Below are positions 17,359-25,166 of a DNA stretch of 64,000 bases, in pieces. Under the pieces are notes generated by a model, which was not told where the DNA came from, searched no databases, and saw only the letters and a program-made list of their open reading frames with translations. Numbering within the stretch: position 1 is the first letter of the stretch; the number at the start of each line of letters is the position of its first letter. A program made the position numbers and the translations under genes. Origin of the DNA: Streptomyces sp. CG 926. Its GTDB lineage: Bacteria; Actinomycetota; Actinomycetes; Streptomycetales; Streptomycetaceae. Location of the stretch: NCBI RefSeq assembly GCF_003148825.1, contig NZ_QGGZ01000002.1, forward strand, positions 372,001 to 436,000, in the 5' to 3' direction.

Positions 17359-18150
17359 ATGACCGCCACCCCGTCCACCACCGTCGCCAACCTCCGCGAC
17401 CTCGGCGGCACCCCGCTCTCCGGCGGCCGCACCGTCCGGCCCGGCCTGGTGCTGCGCTCCGGCCAGCTCGACCGGCTCGACCTCGACGCCGACCCGGTGG
17501 TGGCCGCGCTGGGCCTGCGTACCGTCATCGACTTCCGCACCGACGCCGAGCGCGCCGACCACCCCGACCGGATACCCGCCGGGGCCCGGGTCCTGGTCGG
17601 TGACGTCCTCGCCGACAAGCTGAACTCCGCCAAGGTGCCCGCCGCGCAGCTCAAGGACCTGCTGTCCGACCCGGCCGTCGCCGAGAAGCACCTGGGCGGC
17701 GGCCGGGCGCAGGCCCTGTTCGCCGACACCTACCGGTCCTTCGTGAACTCCGGCTCCGCGCAGGCCGCGTACCGGATGCTGCTCACCGAGGCCGCCGACG
17801 CCGACTCGGGCCCGCTGCTGTTCCACTGCACGGCCGGCAAGGACCGGACCGGCTGGGGCGCGACGATCATCCTGGCGCTGCTGGGCGCGGACGACGAGAC
17901 ACTGATGGCCGAATACCTGTCCGTCAATCCTGCGGTCAAGCAGGCTTTCGCCCCGCTGATCGAGGGCTTCACGGCGGCCGGTGGCGACCCGGACATCGCG
18001 CTCGCGCTGATCGGCGTCTTCCCCTCCTACCTGCGGGCGGCGCTGGACGAGGTCGAGACGCGGTACGGCTCGATGGAGAAGTACGTGCGTGAGGGGCTGG
18101 GCGTCGCCGACGAGACGGTCGAGGCGCTGCGCGCCCGCCTGGTGGCCTGA
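17359..18150 (+). CDS. Protein-tyrosine phosphatase (Y_phosphatase3 type)
   Basis: A 263-residue soluble phosphatase. The ATG at 17359 is preceded by AGGAG. The N-terminal NLRDLGGTPLSGGRTVRPGL motif is diagnostic of this bacterial family (NxRDxGG...). R69-containing VIDFRTDAER follows. The catalytic P-loop HCTAGKDRTG places C157 as nucleophile and R163 as phosphate-binding arginine, with K161 in the lipid/tyrosine phosphatase-like position (CxxGKDR). It would remove phosphate from tyrosine in proteins, or possibly from phosphoinositides. It follows the rhomboid-like gene closely, and a short hairpin follows its stop. Confidence 0.9.
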   Translation: MTATPSTTVANLRDLGGTPLSGGRTVRPGLVLRSGQLDRLDLDADPVVAALGLRTVIDFRTDAERADHPDRIPAGARVLVGDVLADKLNSAKVPAAQLKDLLSDPAVAEKHLGGGRAQALFADTYRSFVNSGSAQAAYRMLLTEAADADSGPLLFHCTAGKDRTGWGATIILALLGADDETLMAEYLSVNPAVKQAFAPLIEGFTAAGGDPDIALALIGVFPSYLRAALDEVETRYGSMEKYVREGLGVADETVEALRARLVA

Positions 18151-18151
18151 C

Positions 18152-18169
18152 CCCGCACCGGGGTGCGGG
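18152..18169 (+). terminator. Short hairpin after the phosphatase gene
   Basis: CCCGCACC (18152-18159) pairs with GGTGCGGG (18162-18169) directly after the stop codon. The loop is only two bases as written, so it is a weak terminator candidate. Confidence 0.4.
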
Positions 18170-18231
18170 TGCGGCGCCCGGCCGGGGGCCCGAACCGGTG
18201 ACCATCCGACGATTCGCTCGTTCTGCTGAAC

Positions 18232-20172
18232 GTGACTGCGCCGGATACCGCCACCCGCCCCATGCCTCCCGTGTCTCCCGTGCCGCCGGACGTCGAGCAG
18301 GCCGAGGCCGCCATCGTCGAGCACTACCCCCGGCTGGTGCGACTGGCCTATCTGGTGCTGCCGCCCGCCCTCGGCCGCAACCGGCGGGTGCTCACCGCGC
18401 ACTCGCTGGTCCAGCGGGCGCTGCCGCGCGGGCGGCGGGATTCGGCCGCTGCCGCGGCCGCCGTGCAGGGTGGGGTTCCGGGGCAGCGGGGCGGGCCGGA
18501 CGACTCCGGGTACGCGTACGTCCGGCTGCGCGTGCTGCGCGCCGCGCTGGAGGCGGGGATTCCGCTGACCTTCCGGGCGCTGCCGAGGCGGGCGCAGCTC
18601 CCGCCGCTGCTCCCCCAGGTGTGGGGGCTGCGGCTGTTCCCCCGCTCCGGTGGGGCCGAGGAGCTGGCCCTCGACCAGTGGCTGGCCACCCTCGACGGGC
18701 CGGGTCGGGCCGCCTGTGTGCTGCGGGCGCTGGAGCGGCTGAGCGAGCCGGAGGTGCTCCGGGTGCTCGACGAGGCGGGGGTTCCGGATCCGGCCGCCGC
18801 CGCCCGGGAGTCCGGGGATCCGGCGAACGACGCCTTGTTCGCCTCCCCCGAGTTCGACCCGTGCGTGCTCCAGGCCCGGCCCACCGATCTGCTGCGGCGG
18901 CGCCGGCTGGGGCGGGCCGCGCTGGCCGCCGGGGCCGCCCTCGCCGTGTGCGGGGCGCTGCTCGCGCTGCCGGGCGGGGGCTGGGGCTCGGACGGGGCCG
19001 CCGCCCCGCTGTACTCGCGCAACGCCGCGGCCGAGCAGGCACTGGATCCCGGGAAGCTGGTCCGGGCGGCGCCCACCCTGTGGCGCACGTCCTCCCGTAC
19101 GGGCTTCTCCACCTGGCCCGCCCGCGGCGACCGCGCCGGCGACACGGAGCTGCTGCGCCGGGCGCTGGCCGTATGGGCCCGGCCCGGCCCGACGGTGGTC
19201 ACCTCGGCCACTCCGGGCACGCCCGCCGGGCCGCCGATGGGACCGGCGCAGCTGCTGTTCGCGGGTGCCGTGGACCAGGCCGTCGTGGTGCTGATGTACG
19301 ACGGGCTGCGCGTGATCCGCTACGCCGAACCGCGGACCGGGACCGCGGGCGCCGCCCTCGACTTCGCCCGGACCGACGGCGCCTCGGCGGACACCGCCAC
19401 CGCGCTGGTGCTCAGCCGGGTGGACGGCAACGTGCGCTATCTCACCGCGCCCTGGGTCACCGGCGTGGCCCTGCGGGACCTGCTCAAGCCCACCACCCCG
19501 GTGGTGGCGCTGAAGCCGACCCCGGACGGGGTGACCCCGCCGGTGGCGGGCCCGGCTCCGGCGGGCGACTGCACGAGCTGGAACGCGCTGGCCCTGACGG
19601 GCGACGGCGCCACCCGGCTGATCACCGACCTCGGTGAACTGACCCCGGCCCGGCTGACGTCGGGCGCGCCGGGCGCCGAGCGCAATGTGACGGAGGCCGC
19701 CGAGCTCGGGGACTGGTCGAGGATCGCCTGCCTGCTGCCGGCGGTCCGCTCGCACGGGGTGCGCACGGTCAACGCGTGGACGTACGCGAAGCAGCCGCTG
19801 CCGGAGGGCGACGGAACGGCGGCCTGGCTCTGTACGCGGGCCGAGACCTGGCAGGGGGCCGCGGACCGGGTGCAGGCGCAGTTCCTGGCCCCGGGCGCCC
19901 CGACGGCGGCGCAGGCGGCCCGGTCGGAGGGGTCGGCGGCCTGCGGGCCGCGCGAGCCGCGGGTGCTGGCGGGTGTGCTGTGGAAGTCACGGGCGGGCCA
20001 GTGGTACGTACTGGCGGCGGGCAGCGCGCAGTTCGCGTCGCTGTCGGTGTCGGGCGGTGGGGTGAGCGGGTCGGCGAACGGCAACCGCTTGGCTGTGAAG
20101 GCGCAGGCGGGCGCGCAGGTGGACCTGTCGGGCAAGCTGACGGACGGAACGAAGGCGGGCGTACTGCGGTAG
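18232..20172 (+). CDS. Membrane-anchored protein with sigma-factor-like N-terminus
   Basis: A 646-residue protein starting at GTG 18232. Residues about 20-45 (EAAIVEHYPRLVRLAYLVLP) resemble region 2 of an ECF sigma factor. Residues about 145-185 (ALDQWLATLDGPGRAACVLRALERLSEPEVLRVLDEAG) resemble the region-4 helix-turn-helix pattern, but the helix is degenerate and ends before a typical recognition helix. One membrane helix follows (about 224-248, LGRAALAAGAALAVCGALLALP), then about 400 extracytoplasmic residues with four spaced Cys. The layout suggests an inactivated sigma-like domain inside the cell tethered to a sensor outside. I recall similar conserved hypothetical proteins in Streptomyces but know no function. 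Sigma-like identity is a by-eye inference. Confidence 0.7.
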   Translation: MTAPDTATRPMPPVSPVPPDVEQAEAAIVEHYPRLVRLAYLVLPPALGRNRRVLTAHSLVQRALPRGRRDSAAAAAAVQGGVPGQRGGPDDSGYAYVRLRVLRAALEAGIPLTFRALPRRAQLPPLLPQVWGLRLFPRSGGAEELALDQWLATLDGPGRAACVLRALERLSEPEVLRVLDEAGVPDPAAAARESGDPANDALFASPEFDPCVLQARPTDLLRRRRLGRAALAAGAALAVCGALLALPGGGWGSDGAAAPLYSRNAAAEQALDPGKLVRAAPTLWRTSSRTGFSTWPARGDRAGDTELLRRALAVWARPGPTVVTSATPGTPAGPPMGPAQLLFAGAVDQAVVVLMYDGLRVIRYAEPRTGTAGAALDFARTDGASADTATALVLSRVDGNVRYLTAPWVTGVALRDLLKPTTPVVALKPTPDGVTPPVAGPAPAGDCTSWNALALTGDGATRLITDLGELTPARLTSGAPGAERNVTEAAELGDWSRIACLLPAVRSHGVRTVNAWTYAKQPLPEGDGTAAWLCTRAETWQGAADRVQAQFLAPGAPTAAQAARSEGSAACGPREPRVLAGVLWKSRAGQWYVLAAGSAQFASLSVSGGGVSGSANGNRLAVKAQAGAQVDLSGKLTDGTKAGVLR

Positions 20173-20282
20173 GCCCTGACACCCTTGCGGGTGGGTGAAG
20201 CTTCAACAGTCAGGAACTGTTGGGTAGTTGGCGGGATCCGGACATGACGGTCGCAGTCGACACATGGCATGATCTGATTCCG

Positions 20283-20298
20283 GTTACCACGCGGTAAC
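20283..20298. promoter_or_regulatory. GlnR-like binding site upstream of the lipoprotein gene
   Basis: GTTAC-N6-GTAAC fits one a-b pair of the Streptomyces GlnR consensus (GTnAC-N6-GnAAC). It lies inside a perfect 7-bp inverted repeat (GGTTACC-ACGC-GGTAACC, 20282-20299), 38 bp before the lipoprotein start. A full GlnR site normally has two such pairs and only one is clear here. Confidence 0.45.
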
Positions 20299-20335
20299 CT
20301 CAACACCCCTCCCCCACGCGAAGGTTCACCCACAC

Positions 20336-21790
20336 GTGCGCACGCTTGCCCGACGCCTCCTCATACCCGGCTTGACCGCCCTCGCCCTGACCGCCACCGG
20401 CTGCGGCTCGACCTCTCACACCGGCGCCGCCGAACCGGCCGCCCCCGCCGCCGTCACCCCCTCGTCCGACGGCACCTCGGAGCAGCTCGACGTGGCCGCG
20501 GCCCCGCAGGGGACGTCCACGCCGGCGGCCGTGGCCCGGGCCGACGGGAAGGGCAGGACCGAGAAGTCCGCGCTGAAGGTCGCCTCCTACGACCGGGCCA
20601 CCGGCCGGGCCGTCATCGCCAAGGGCGCGCAGACGCCCGGCCGTTCGCCCGCGCCCGGCAAGCCGTCCGAGACCGGGAAGTCCCCGGAGGCCGGGAAGTC
20701 CCCCGAGGCGGGGAAGTCCCCCGAGGCCGACAAGCCGGTCGCGGTCGGCGATGTCATCGCCAGCGCGCCGGCCCCCGGCGCCCCCGCGGGGCTGCTCGCC
20801 AAGGTCACCGAGGTCGTCGGCAAGACCGACAAGGGCACCGAGGTCAAGACCGCGGCCACCACGCTGGCCGCCGTCCTGGGCGACGACAAGGCCGACGGCA
20901 AGGTCCCCGTGGACCCGGCCGCGGTCACCGTCGAGCCCCTGACGAAGGGCGTCACCTTCTCCTGGGCCAAGGGTCCGGGCCTGACCTTCGGCCCCGAGGG
21001 CGCGAAGCTGCCGCTCGGCAACCTGCGGCTCGACGTCAACGCCTCCGTCGACACCGCCCCGGACGCCCCCGCGTCGGCCGGCGCCTCGGTGTCCGGCTTC
21101 GTCCAGCTCGCCCCGCAGGTCGAGTTCGCGTACGACGGCAGCGCCGGCGGCGCCCCCGGTCCGCGCGGTGCCTTCCTCGGCATGAGCGGTGACTGGTCCT
21201 CGCAGTGGAAGCTCCAGGGCCGCGCCGCCGCGAGCACCGGAACGCCCAAGCGGATCCCGTTCGCCAAGCTGCACAGCTCGCCCGTCATCCAGGTCGGCCC
21301 GGTGCCGGTCGTCGTCAACCTCGACCTGACCTGCTACATCCAGGTGGAGGCCGACGGCCGCGTCACCCTCGACGTCCAGCAGGACGTCAAGGGCGACTTC
21401 AAGGTCGGCGGCAGCTACGCCACGGGCAAGGGCTGGACCCCGGTCAGCGCCTCCAACGTGAAGAGCACGCCGGTCCGGGCGAGCGTCACCGCCGCCGGGA
21501 AGGTCAAGGGCGCGATCGGCGCCGAGGCCTCCGTCGGCCTCTACGGGGCCGTCGGCGTCACCGCGGACTTCGCCCCGTACGTGCGCGGTGAGGGCGACAT
21601 CACGGCGGCCGCGTCCAGCGACGGCAAGACCTCCCTGGACGGCGCCTGGGCGCTGTACGGCGGCTTCGACCTGAGCGGCAACCTCCAGCTCCAGCTGTCG
21701 CTGTTCGGCACTCCCCTCTTCGAGCGCAAGATCCCGCTGGGCACCCTCAACCGCGAGTGGGCGCTCTCGACCGGCCACATCAAGCGGTAG
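20336..21790 (+). CDS. Lipoprotein of unknown function
   Basis: A 484-residue exported lipoprotein. From GTG 20336 the first 23 residues form a lipoprotein signal peptide ending LTATGC, so C23 would be lipid-modified. A disordered Pro/Ala/Ser region follows, including three copies of GKSPEA (about residues 114-131) encoded by three 18-bp repeats. The remainder is Gly/Ala/Val-rich beta sequence with alternating hydrophobic residues (LYGAVGVTADFAPYVRGEGD, LYGGFDLSGNLQLQLSLFG), suggesting a large beta-sandwich or beta-helix facing the wall. No enzyme motif was recognised. It sits alone between a GlnR-like site and a terminator hairpin. Role unknown; a nitrogen-regulated surface protein is possible only if the upstream site is real. 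Confidence 0.8.
   Translation: MRTLARRLLIPGLTALALTATGCGSTSHTGAAEPAAPAAVTPSSDGTSEQLDVAAAPQGTSTPAAVARADGKGRTEKSALKVASYDRATGRAVIAKGAQTPGRSPAPGKPSETGKSPEAGKSPEAGKSPEADKPVAVGDVIASAPAPGAPAGLLAKVTEVVGKTDKGTEVKTAATTLAAVLGDDKADGKVPVDPAAVTVEPLTKGVTFSWAKGPGLTFGPEGAKLPLGNLRLDVNASVDTAPDAPASAGASVSGFVQLAPQVEFAYDGSAGGAPGPRGAFLGMSGDWSSQWKLQGRAAASTGTPKRIPFAKLHSSPVIQVGPVPVVVNLDLTCYIQVEADGRVTLDVQQDVKGDFKVGGSYATGKGWTPVSASNVKSTPVRASVTAAGKVKGAIGAEASVGLYGAVGVTADFAPYVRGEGDITAAASSDGKTSLDGAWALYGGFDLSGNLQLQLSLFGTPLFERKIPLGTLNREWALSTGHIKR
20675..20728 (+). repeat. Three 18-bp tandem repeats inside the lipoprotein gene
   Basis: GGGAAGTCCCCGGAGGCC and two near-copies (20675, 20693, 20711) encode repeated GKSPEA. The unit is a multiple of three, so copy-number change would keep the frame. 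Confidence 0.8.
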
Positions 21791-21812
21791 TCGGCGGGAC
21801 ATCGGTACGAAC

Positions 21813-21844
21813 ACTGCCCGGGTGCGTGAGCGCCCGGGCAGTGG
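21813..21844 (+). terminator. Terminator after the lipoprotein gene
   Basis: An 11-bp perfect stem (CACTGCCCGGG at 21813-21823 with its complement at 21834-21844) and a 10-nt loop, 22 bp past the stop. Confidence 0.75.
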
Positions 21845-21906
21845 CATGTCGGAGAAGTCCGCGCAGGGGGCTTCTCCTGCCACCTACCCATCAGTACATT
21901 GACGCC

Positions 21907-22803
21907 ATGTCTAATACGCCGCTCGCGCCCGCCCCCGTGGCGTCGGAACACGTGGACCTGAGGCCCCGGAACGTGTCCTTCGGCTGGGAGGACACCCCGC
22001 TCCACTGGCTGCCCGGCGACCCGTTCGCCGGACACATGATCAATGTGCTGCACCTGCTGCTCCCCGCGGGAGAGCGCTGGTTCGTGCACGTCTACAAGCA
22101 GGTGCTCCCGTACATCGAGGACGAGCGACTGCGGGCGGACGTCGTCGGCTTCATCGGCCAGGAGGCCATGCACGCCACCGCGCACGACGACGTGCTCCCC
22201 CACCTGAAGCGGCTGGGGTTGGATCCGACCCCCTACACCGCGCAGGTGGACTGGCTGTTCGAGAAGCTCCTCGGCGACCGGACCCTGCCGCCGGGCCGGG
22301 CCCGCCACTGGTGGCTGATGGAACGGGTCGCGATGATCGCGGCGATCGAGCACTACACGGCGTTCCTGGGCGACTGGGTGCTCAACGCCGACGCGCTGGA
22401 CCGGCGGGGTGCCGACCCCACGATGCTGGACCTGCTGCGCTGGCACGGGGCGGAGGAGGTCGAGCACCGCTCGGTGGCCTTCGACCTCTTCATGCACGTC
22501 GACGGCAACTACCGGCGCCGGGCCCGCACCTGGGCGACCGCCTTCTCGGCGCTGGTGTTCCTGTGGCAGCGCGGGGTGCGCTTCTTCATGGAGAACGACC
22601 CGCACCTGGTGGCCGGCAAGGCCTCCTTCGGGAAGTTCTTCGTGGCCGGTCAGCAGGGGGTGCTCCCGTCGACGGGAGCGATGCTGAAGTCCATCCCGAA
22701 GTACCTCTCCCGCACCTACCACCCCTCGCAGGAGGGCTCGACGGCCCAGGCGGTGGCCTACCTCGCCGCCTCCCCCGGCGCGAACGGCGAGGTGCGGGCA
22801 TGA
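21907..22803 (+). CDS. Di-iron carboxylate protein (annotated as metal-dependent hydrolase, PF10118-like)
   Basis: A 298-residue helical cytoplasmic protein; ATG 21907 gives the start MSNTPLAP. It resembles the family usually called metal-dependent hydrolase. However, the visible ligand set is that of a ferritin-like di-iron oxygenase: E57 (GERWF), E86-x-x-H89 (QEAMH), E148 (IEHY) and E184-x-x-H187 (EVEH), which is two EX2H motifs plus two single Glu. The stop overlaps the start of the next gene (ATGA), which encodes an FMN/[2Fe-2S] reductase. This points to a two-component oxygenase in which the partner supplies electrons. The substrate is unknown; a hydrophobic or fatty substrate is plausible for this class. 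A TetR gene follows and may control the pair. Confidence 0.85.
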   Translation: MSNTPLAPAPVASEHVDLRPRNVSFGWEDTPLHWLPGDPFAGHMINVLHLLLPAGERWFVHVYKQVLPYIEDERLRADVVGFIGQEAMHATAHDDVLPHLKRLGLDPTPYTAQVDWLFEKLLGDRTLPPGRARHWWLMERVAMIAAIEHYTAFLGDWVLNADALDRRGADPTMLDLLRWHGAEEVEHRSVAFDLFMHVDGNYRRRARTWATAFSALVFLWQRGVRFFMENDPHLVAGKASFGKFFVAGQQGVLPSTGAMLKSIPKYLSRTYHPSQEGSTAQAVAYLAASPGANGEVRA

Positions 22804-23846
22804 GGCGCGCCCTCGCCGTCACCGCCGTCGCGGGCGCCGCCTGGGTGACCCGGCGCGCCCTGCGGCGCCGGATCGACAGGTCCCCGCTCTGGCCGCTGCC
22901 GGCCCTGGAGGCTCCGGTCTCGGGCCACTCCCCGCGCCGGGCGCTGCGTGCGCTGATCGTCTCCCGTACGGAGCCCGCGCACGGCGTGCTGCGACTGACC
23001 CTGGAGTCGCCGGACCTCCCGGCGTGGACCCCGGGCGCGCACGTGGACGTCACCCTGCCCTCCGGCCTGGTCCGCCAGTACTCGCTGTGCGGCGACCCGG
23101 CCGACGCCGGCCGGTACACGATCGCGATCCGGCTGATCGAGGACGGCCGGGGCGGCTCCCGCGAGGCGCACGCGCAACTGGTCGAGGGCGCCGAGCTGGA
23201 GCTGCGCCCGCCGCGCAACCGCTTCGAGCTGGTCCCCGCGCCCTCGTACGTCTTCGTCGCGGGCGGCATCGGCATCACGCCGATCCTCCCTATGCTGCGG
23301 GCCGCCACGGCGACGGGCGCCGACTGGACCCTCCTTTACGGGGGCCGCTCCCTCGACTCGATGCCCTTCCTGGACGACCTCGCGGCCTACGGCGACCGGG
23401 TCACGGTCCTCCCCGAGGACGAGGTGGGCCTGCCGGACCTGTCCCCGCTCGCCGCCGCGGCGCCCGGCACCCTGGTCTACTGCTGTGGGCCGGAGCCCCT
23501 GATGCTGGCCGTGATCGAGGCCGCCCAGGACCCGGCGGCCGTGCACCTGGAGCGCTTCGCGCCGTCGGCCGCGCCCGGTCCGGCGCGGGCGTTCACGGTC
23601 GAACTGCGCCGCTCGGGCCGGGTCGTCGAGGTGGCGGCGGACGAGAGCACGCTGGCCGCGGTGCGCCGGGAGCTGCCGGACACCCCGTACTCCTGCGAGC
23701 AGGGGTTCTGCGGGACCTGCCAACACCGGGTGCTGGAGGGCGGCGTGGACCACCGCGACGAGCTGCTCACGGACCAGGAGCGGGACGATTCGATGCTGCT
23801 GTGCGTGTCGCGCGCGAAGGGGGACCGGCTGGTCCTGGACCTGTGA
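22800..23846 (+). CDS. Flavin/[2Fe-2S] oxidoreductase (phthalate dioxygenase reductase type)
   Basis: A 348-residue reductase starting at ATG 22800 inside the upstream stop codon, so translation is coupled. A short N-terminal segment (ALAVTAVAGAAWVTRRALRRR) may touch the membrane. Domain order is flavin-binding barrel with RQYSLCGDP (R-x-Y-S flavin motif), NAD(P)H-binding domain with VAGGIGITPIL and CCGPEPLM, then a C-terminal plant-type ferredoxin. Its cluster ligands are C299, C304, C307 (CEQGFCGTC) and C335. It moves electrons from NAD(P)H through flavin and iron-sulfur to an acceptor, and the coupled di-iron protein is the obvious partner. The length is a little above the roughly 320 usual for the family because of the N-terminal segment. 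Confidence 0.92.
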   Translation: MRRALAVTAVAGAAWVTRRALRRRIDRSPLWPLPALEAPVSGHSPRRALRALIVSRTEPAHGVLRLTLESPDLPAWTPGAHVDVTLPSGLVRQYSLCGDPADAGRYTIAIRLIEDGRGGSREAHAQLVEGAELELRPPRNRFELVPAPSYVFVAGGIGITPILPMLRAATATGADWTLLYGGRSLDSMPFLDDLAAYGDRVTVLPEDEVGLPDLSPLAAAAPGTLVYCCGPEPLMLAVIEAAQDPAAVHLERFAPSAAPGPARAFTVELRRSGRVVEVAADESTLAAVRRELPDTPYSCEQGFCGTCQHRVLEGGVDHRDELLTDQERDDSMLLCVSRAKGDRLVLDL

Positions 23847-23869
23847 ACGCTCCCCAGTAGGGTGTCCGC

Positions 23870-24586
23870 ATGACAACCGGGGTGCGACGCAGGATGGGTG
23901 TCGAGGAGCGGCGGCAGCAGCTGATCGGGGTTGCCCTGGAGCTGTTCAGCAACCGCTCGCCCGACGATGTGTCGATCGACGAGATCGCGGCGGCCGCCGG
24001 GATATCCCGGCCGCTCGTCTACCACTACTTTCCGGGCAAGCTGAGCCTGTACGAGGCCGCGTTGCGGCGGGCTGCGGACGAGCTGGCGCTGCGGTTCGTG
24101 GAGCCCCGGGAGGGGCCGCTCGGGGGGCGTCTGCTGCGGGTGATGGGGCGTTTCTTCGATTTCGTCGACGACCACGGGCCGGGCTTCTCGGCGCTGATGC
24201 GCGGCGGTCCGGCCGTCGGCAGCAGCCGCACGAACGCGATGATCGACGAGGTCCGGCAGGCGGCGTACGAGCAGATCCTCACGCACCTGGGCATGAGGCC
24301 GGAGCGGACGCCGGCGCGCATGGAGCTCGTGGTGCGGTCCTGGGTGTCGCTCGCCGAGTCCACCGCGCTGATCTGGCTGGACGGGCGCCGGATCCCGCGG
24401 AGCGAGCTGGAGTTGCAGCTGGTGCACGACTTCGCCGCGCTGGCCGCCGTGAGCGCCGCGTACGACGCGGAGATGGCGGGGATCCTCATGCGGATCCTGG
24501 CCGACGAACCCTCCGACGGGCCTTTCGGGGAACTGGTCGGGCGGCTCGCCGCCCTGGTGCCGGCCGAGGTACCGGATCCGCGGTGA
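23870..24586 (+). CDS. TetR-family transcriptional regulator
   Basis: A 238-residue regulator with an N-terminal TetR helix-turn-helix (about residues 15-62: RQQLIGVALELFSNRSPDDVSIDEIAAAAGISRPLVYHYFPGKLSLYEAAL). The C-terminal helical ligand pocket and dimer domain has Trp/Phe-rich segments (MGRFFDFVDDHGPGF). It starts 23 bp after the reductase gene on the same strand and probably represses the di-iron/reductase operon in response to a small hydrophobic molecule, by analogy with other TetR proteins placed this way. No clear palindromic operator was identified by eye before the di-iron gene. Ligand unknown. Confidence 0.9.
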   Translation: MTTGVRRRMGVEERRQQLIGVALELFSNRSPDDVSIDEIAAAAGISRPLVYHYFPGKLSLYEAALRRAADELALRFVEPREGPLGGRLLRVMGRFFDFVDDHGPGFSALMRGGPAVGSSRTNAMIDEVRQAAYEQILTHLGMRPERTPARMELVVRSWVSLAESTALIWLDGRRIPRSELELQLVHDFAALAAVSAAYDAEMAGILMRILADEPSDGPFGELVGRLAALVPAEVPDPR

Positions 24587-24608
24587 ATCCGGGGTGTGGC
24601 GGGCGCCC

Positions 24609-25166
24609 ATGATCATCGATAATGCCCGCGTGATCATTGACGACGAGATCCTGTTCCGGCCGGCCCAGGAGAAGGACGCCGGCACTCTGGTGCAGCTGTA
24701 CGACCAGGCTGCCCGGTGGATGCGCAAGCACGGGATCGATCAGTGGAAGCCCGGCGACAAGGACGCCGCGCACTTCCGGTCGAAGATGCGCGAGGGCGAG
24801 GTGTGGCTCGCCGGCGACGCCGACGGGCGCGTGTGCGGGGCCTACGAGTTGTGGTGGTCCGACGAGGAGGCCTGGGGAGTCCAGCCGCCCGTGGCGGGCT
24901 ACGTGCACCGGCTGATGGTGGCGCGCGAGGTGGCCCCCGCGGGGGCCGGGCGGCGGCTGCTCGAACATGCCGAGCGCCGGATCGCCCGGACCGGTCGGGA
25001 ACGGGCGCGGCTGGACTGCGTCTCCACCAACCCCCGGCTGCTCACGTACTACCGGGGTGCGGGCTACCGGGTGGTCGGGGAGCTCCCCAACAAGGAGGGG
25101 AAGGACGGCAGGACCTACGGGGTGATCCTGCTGGAGAAGCGGCTGGACCGACTCAGCGCCGTGTGA
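24609..25166 (+). CDS. GNAT-family N-acetyltransferase
   Basis: A 185-residue acetyltransferase fold: strand region ILFRPAQEKDAGTLVQLYDQA, YVHRLMVAREVAPAGAGRRLLEHAERR (V-x-x-x-x-x-G-x-G/A acetyl-CoA loop) and the C-terminal LRCVSTNP-like LDCVSTNPRLLTYYRGAGYRVVGE. It transfers an acetyl group from acetyl-CoA to an unknown amine. The start could be ATG 24609 or GTG 24630. A GATAAT hexamer at 24619-24624 sits just before the GTG, so a leaderless transcript from 24630 is possible. Its 3' end overlaps the convergent pullulanase gene by 14 bp. Confidence 0.85.
   Translation: MIIDNARVIIDDEILFRPAQEKDAGTLVQLYDQAARWMRKHGIDQWKPGDKDAAHFRSKMREGEVWLAGDADGRVCGAYELWWSDEEAWGVQPPVAGYVHRLMVAREVAPAGAGRRLLEHAERRIARTGRERARLDCVSTNPRLLTYYRGAGYRVVGELPNKEGKDGRTYGVILLEKRLDRLSAV

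Noticed and set aside
20320..20336. PHO-box-like GGTTCACCCAC before the lipoprotein gene
   Set aside because: Only one 11-bp unit is present; PhoP sites need at least two in tandem.
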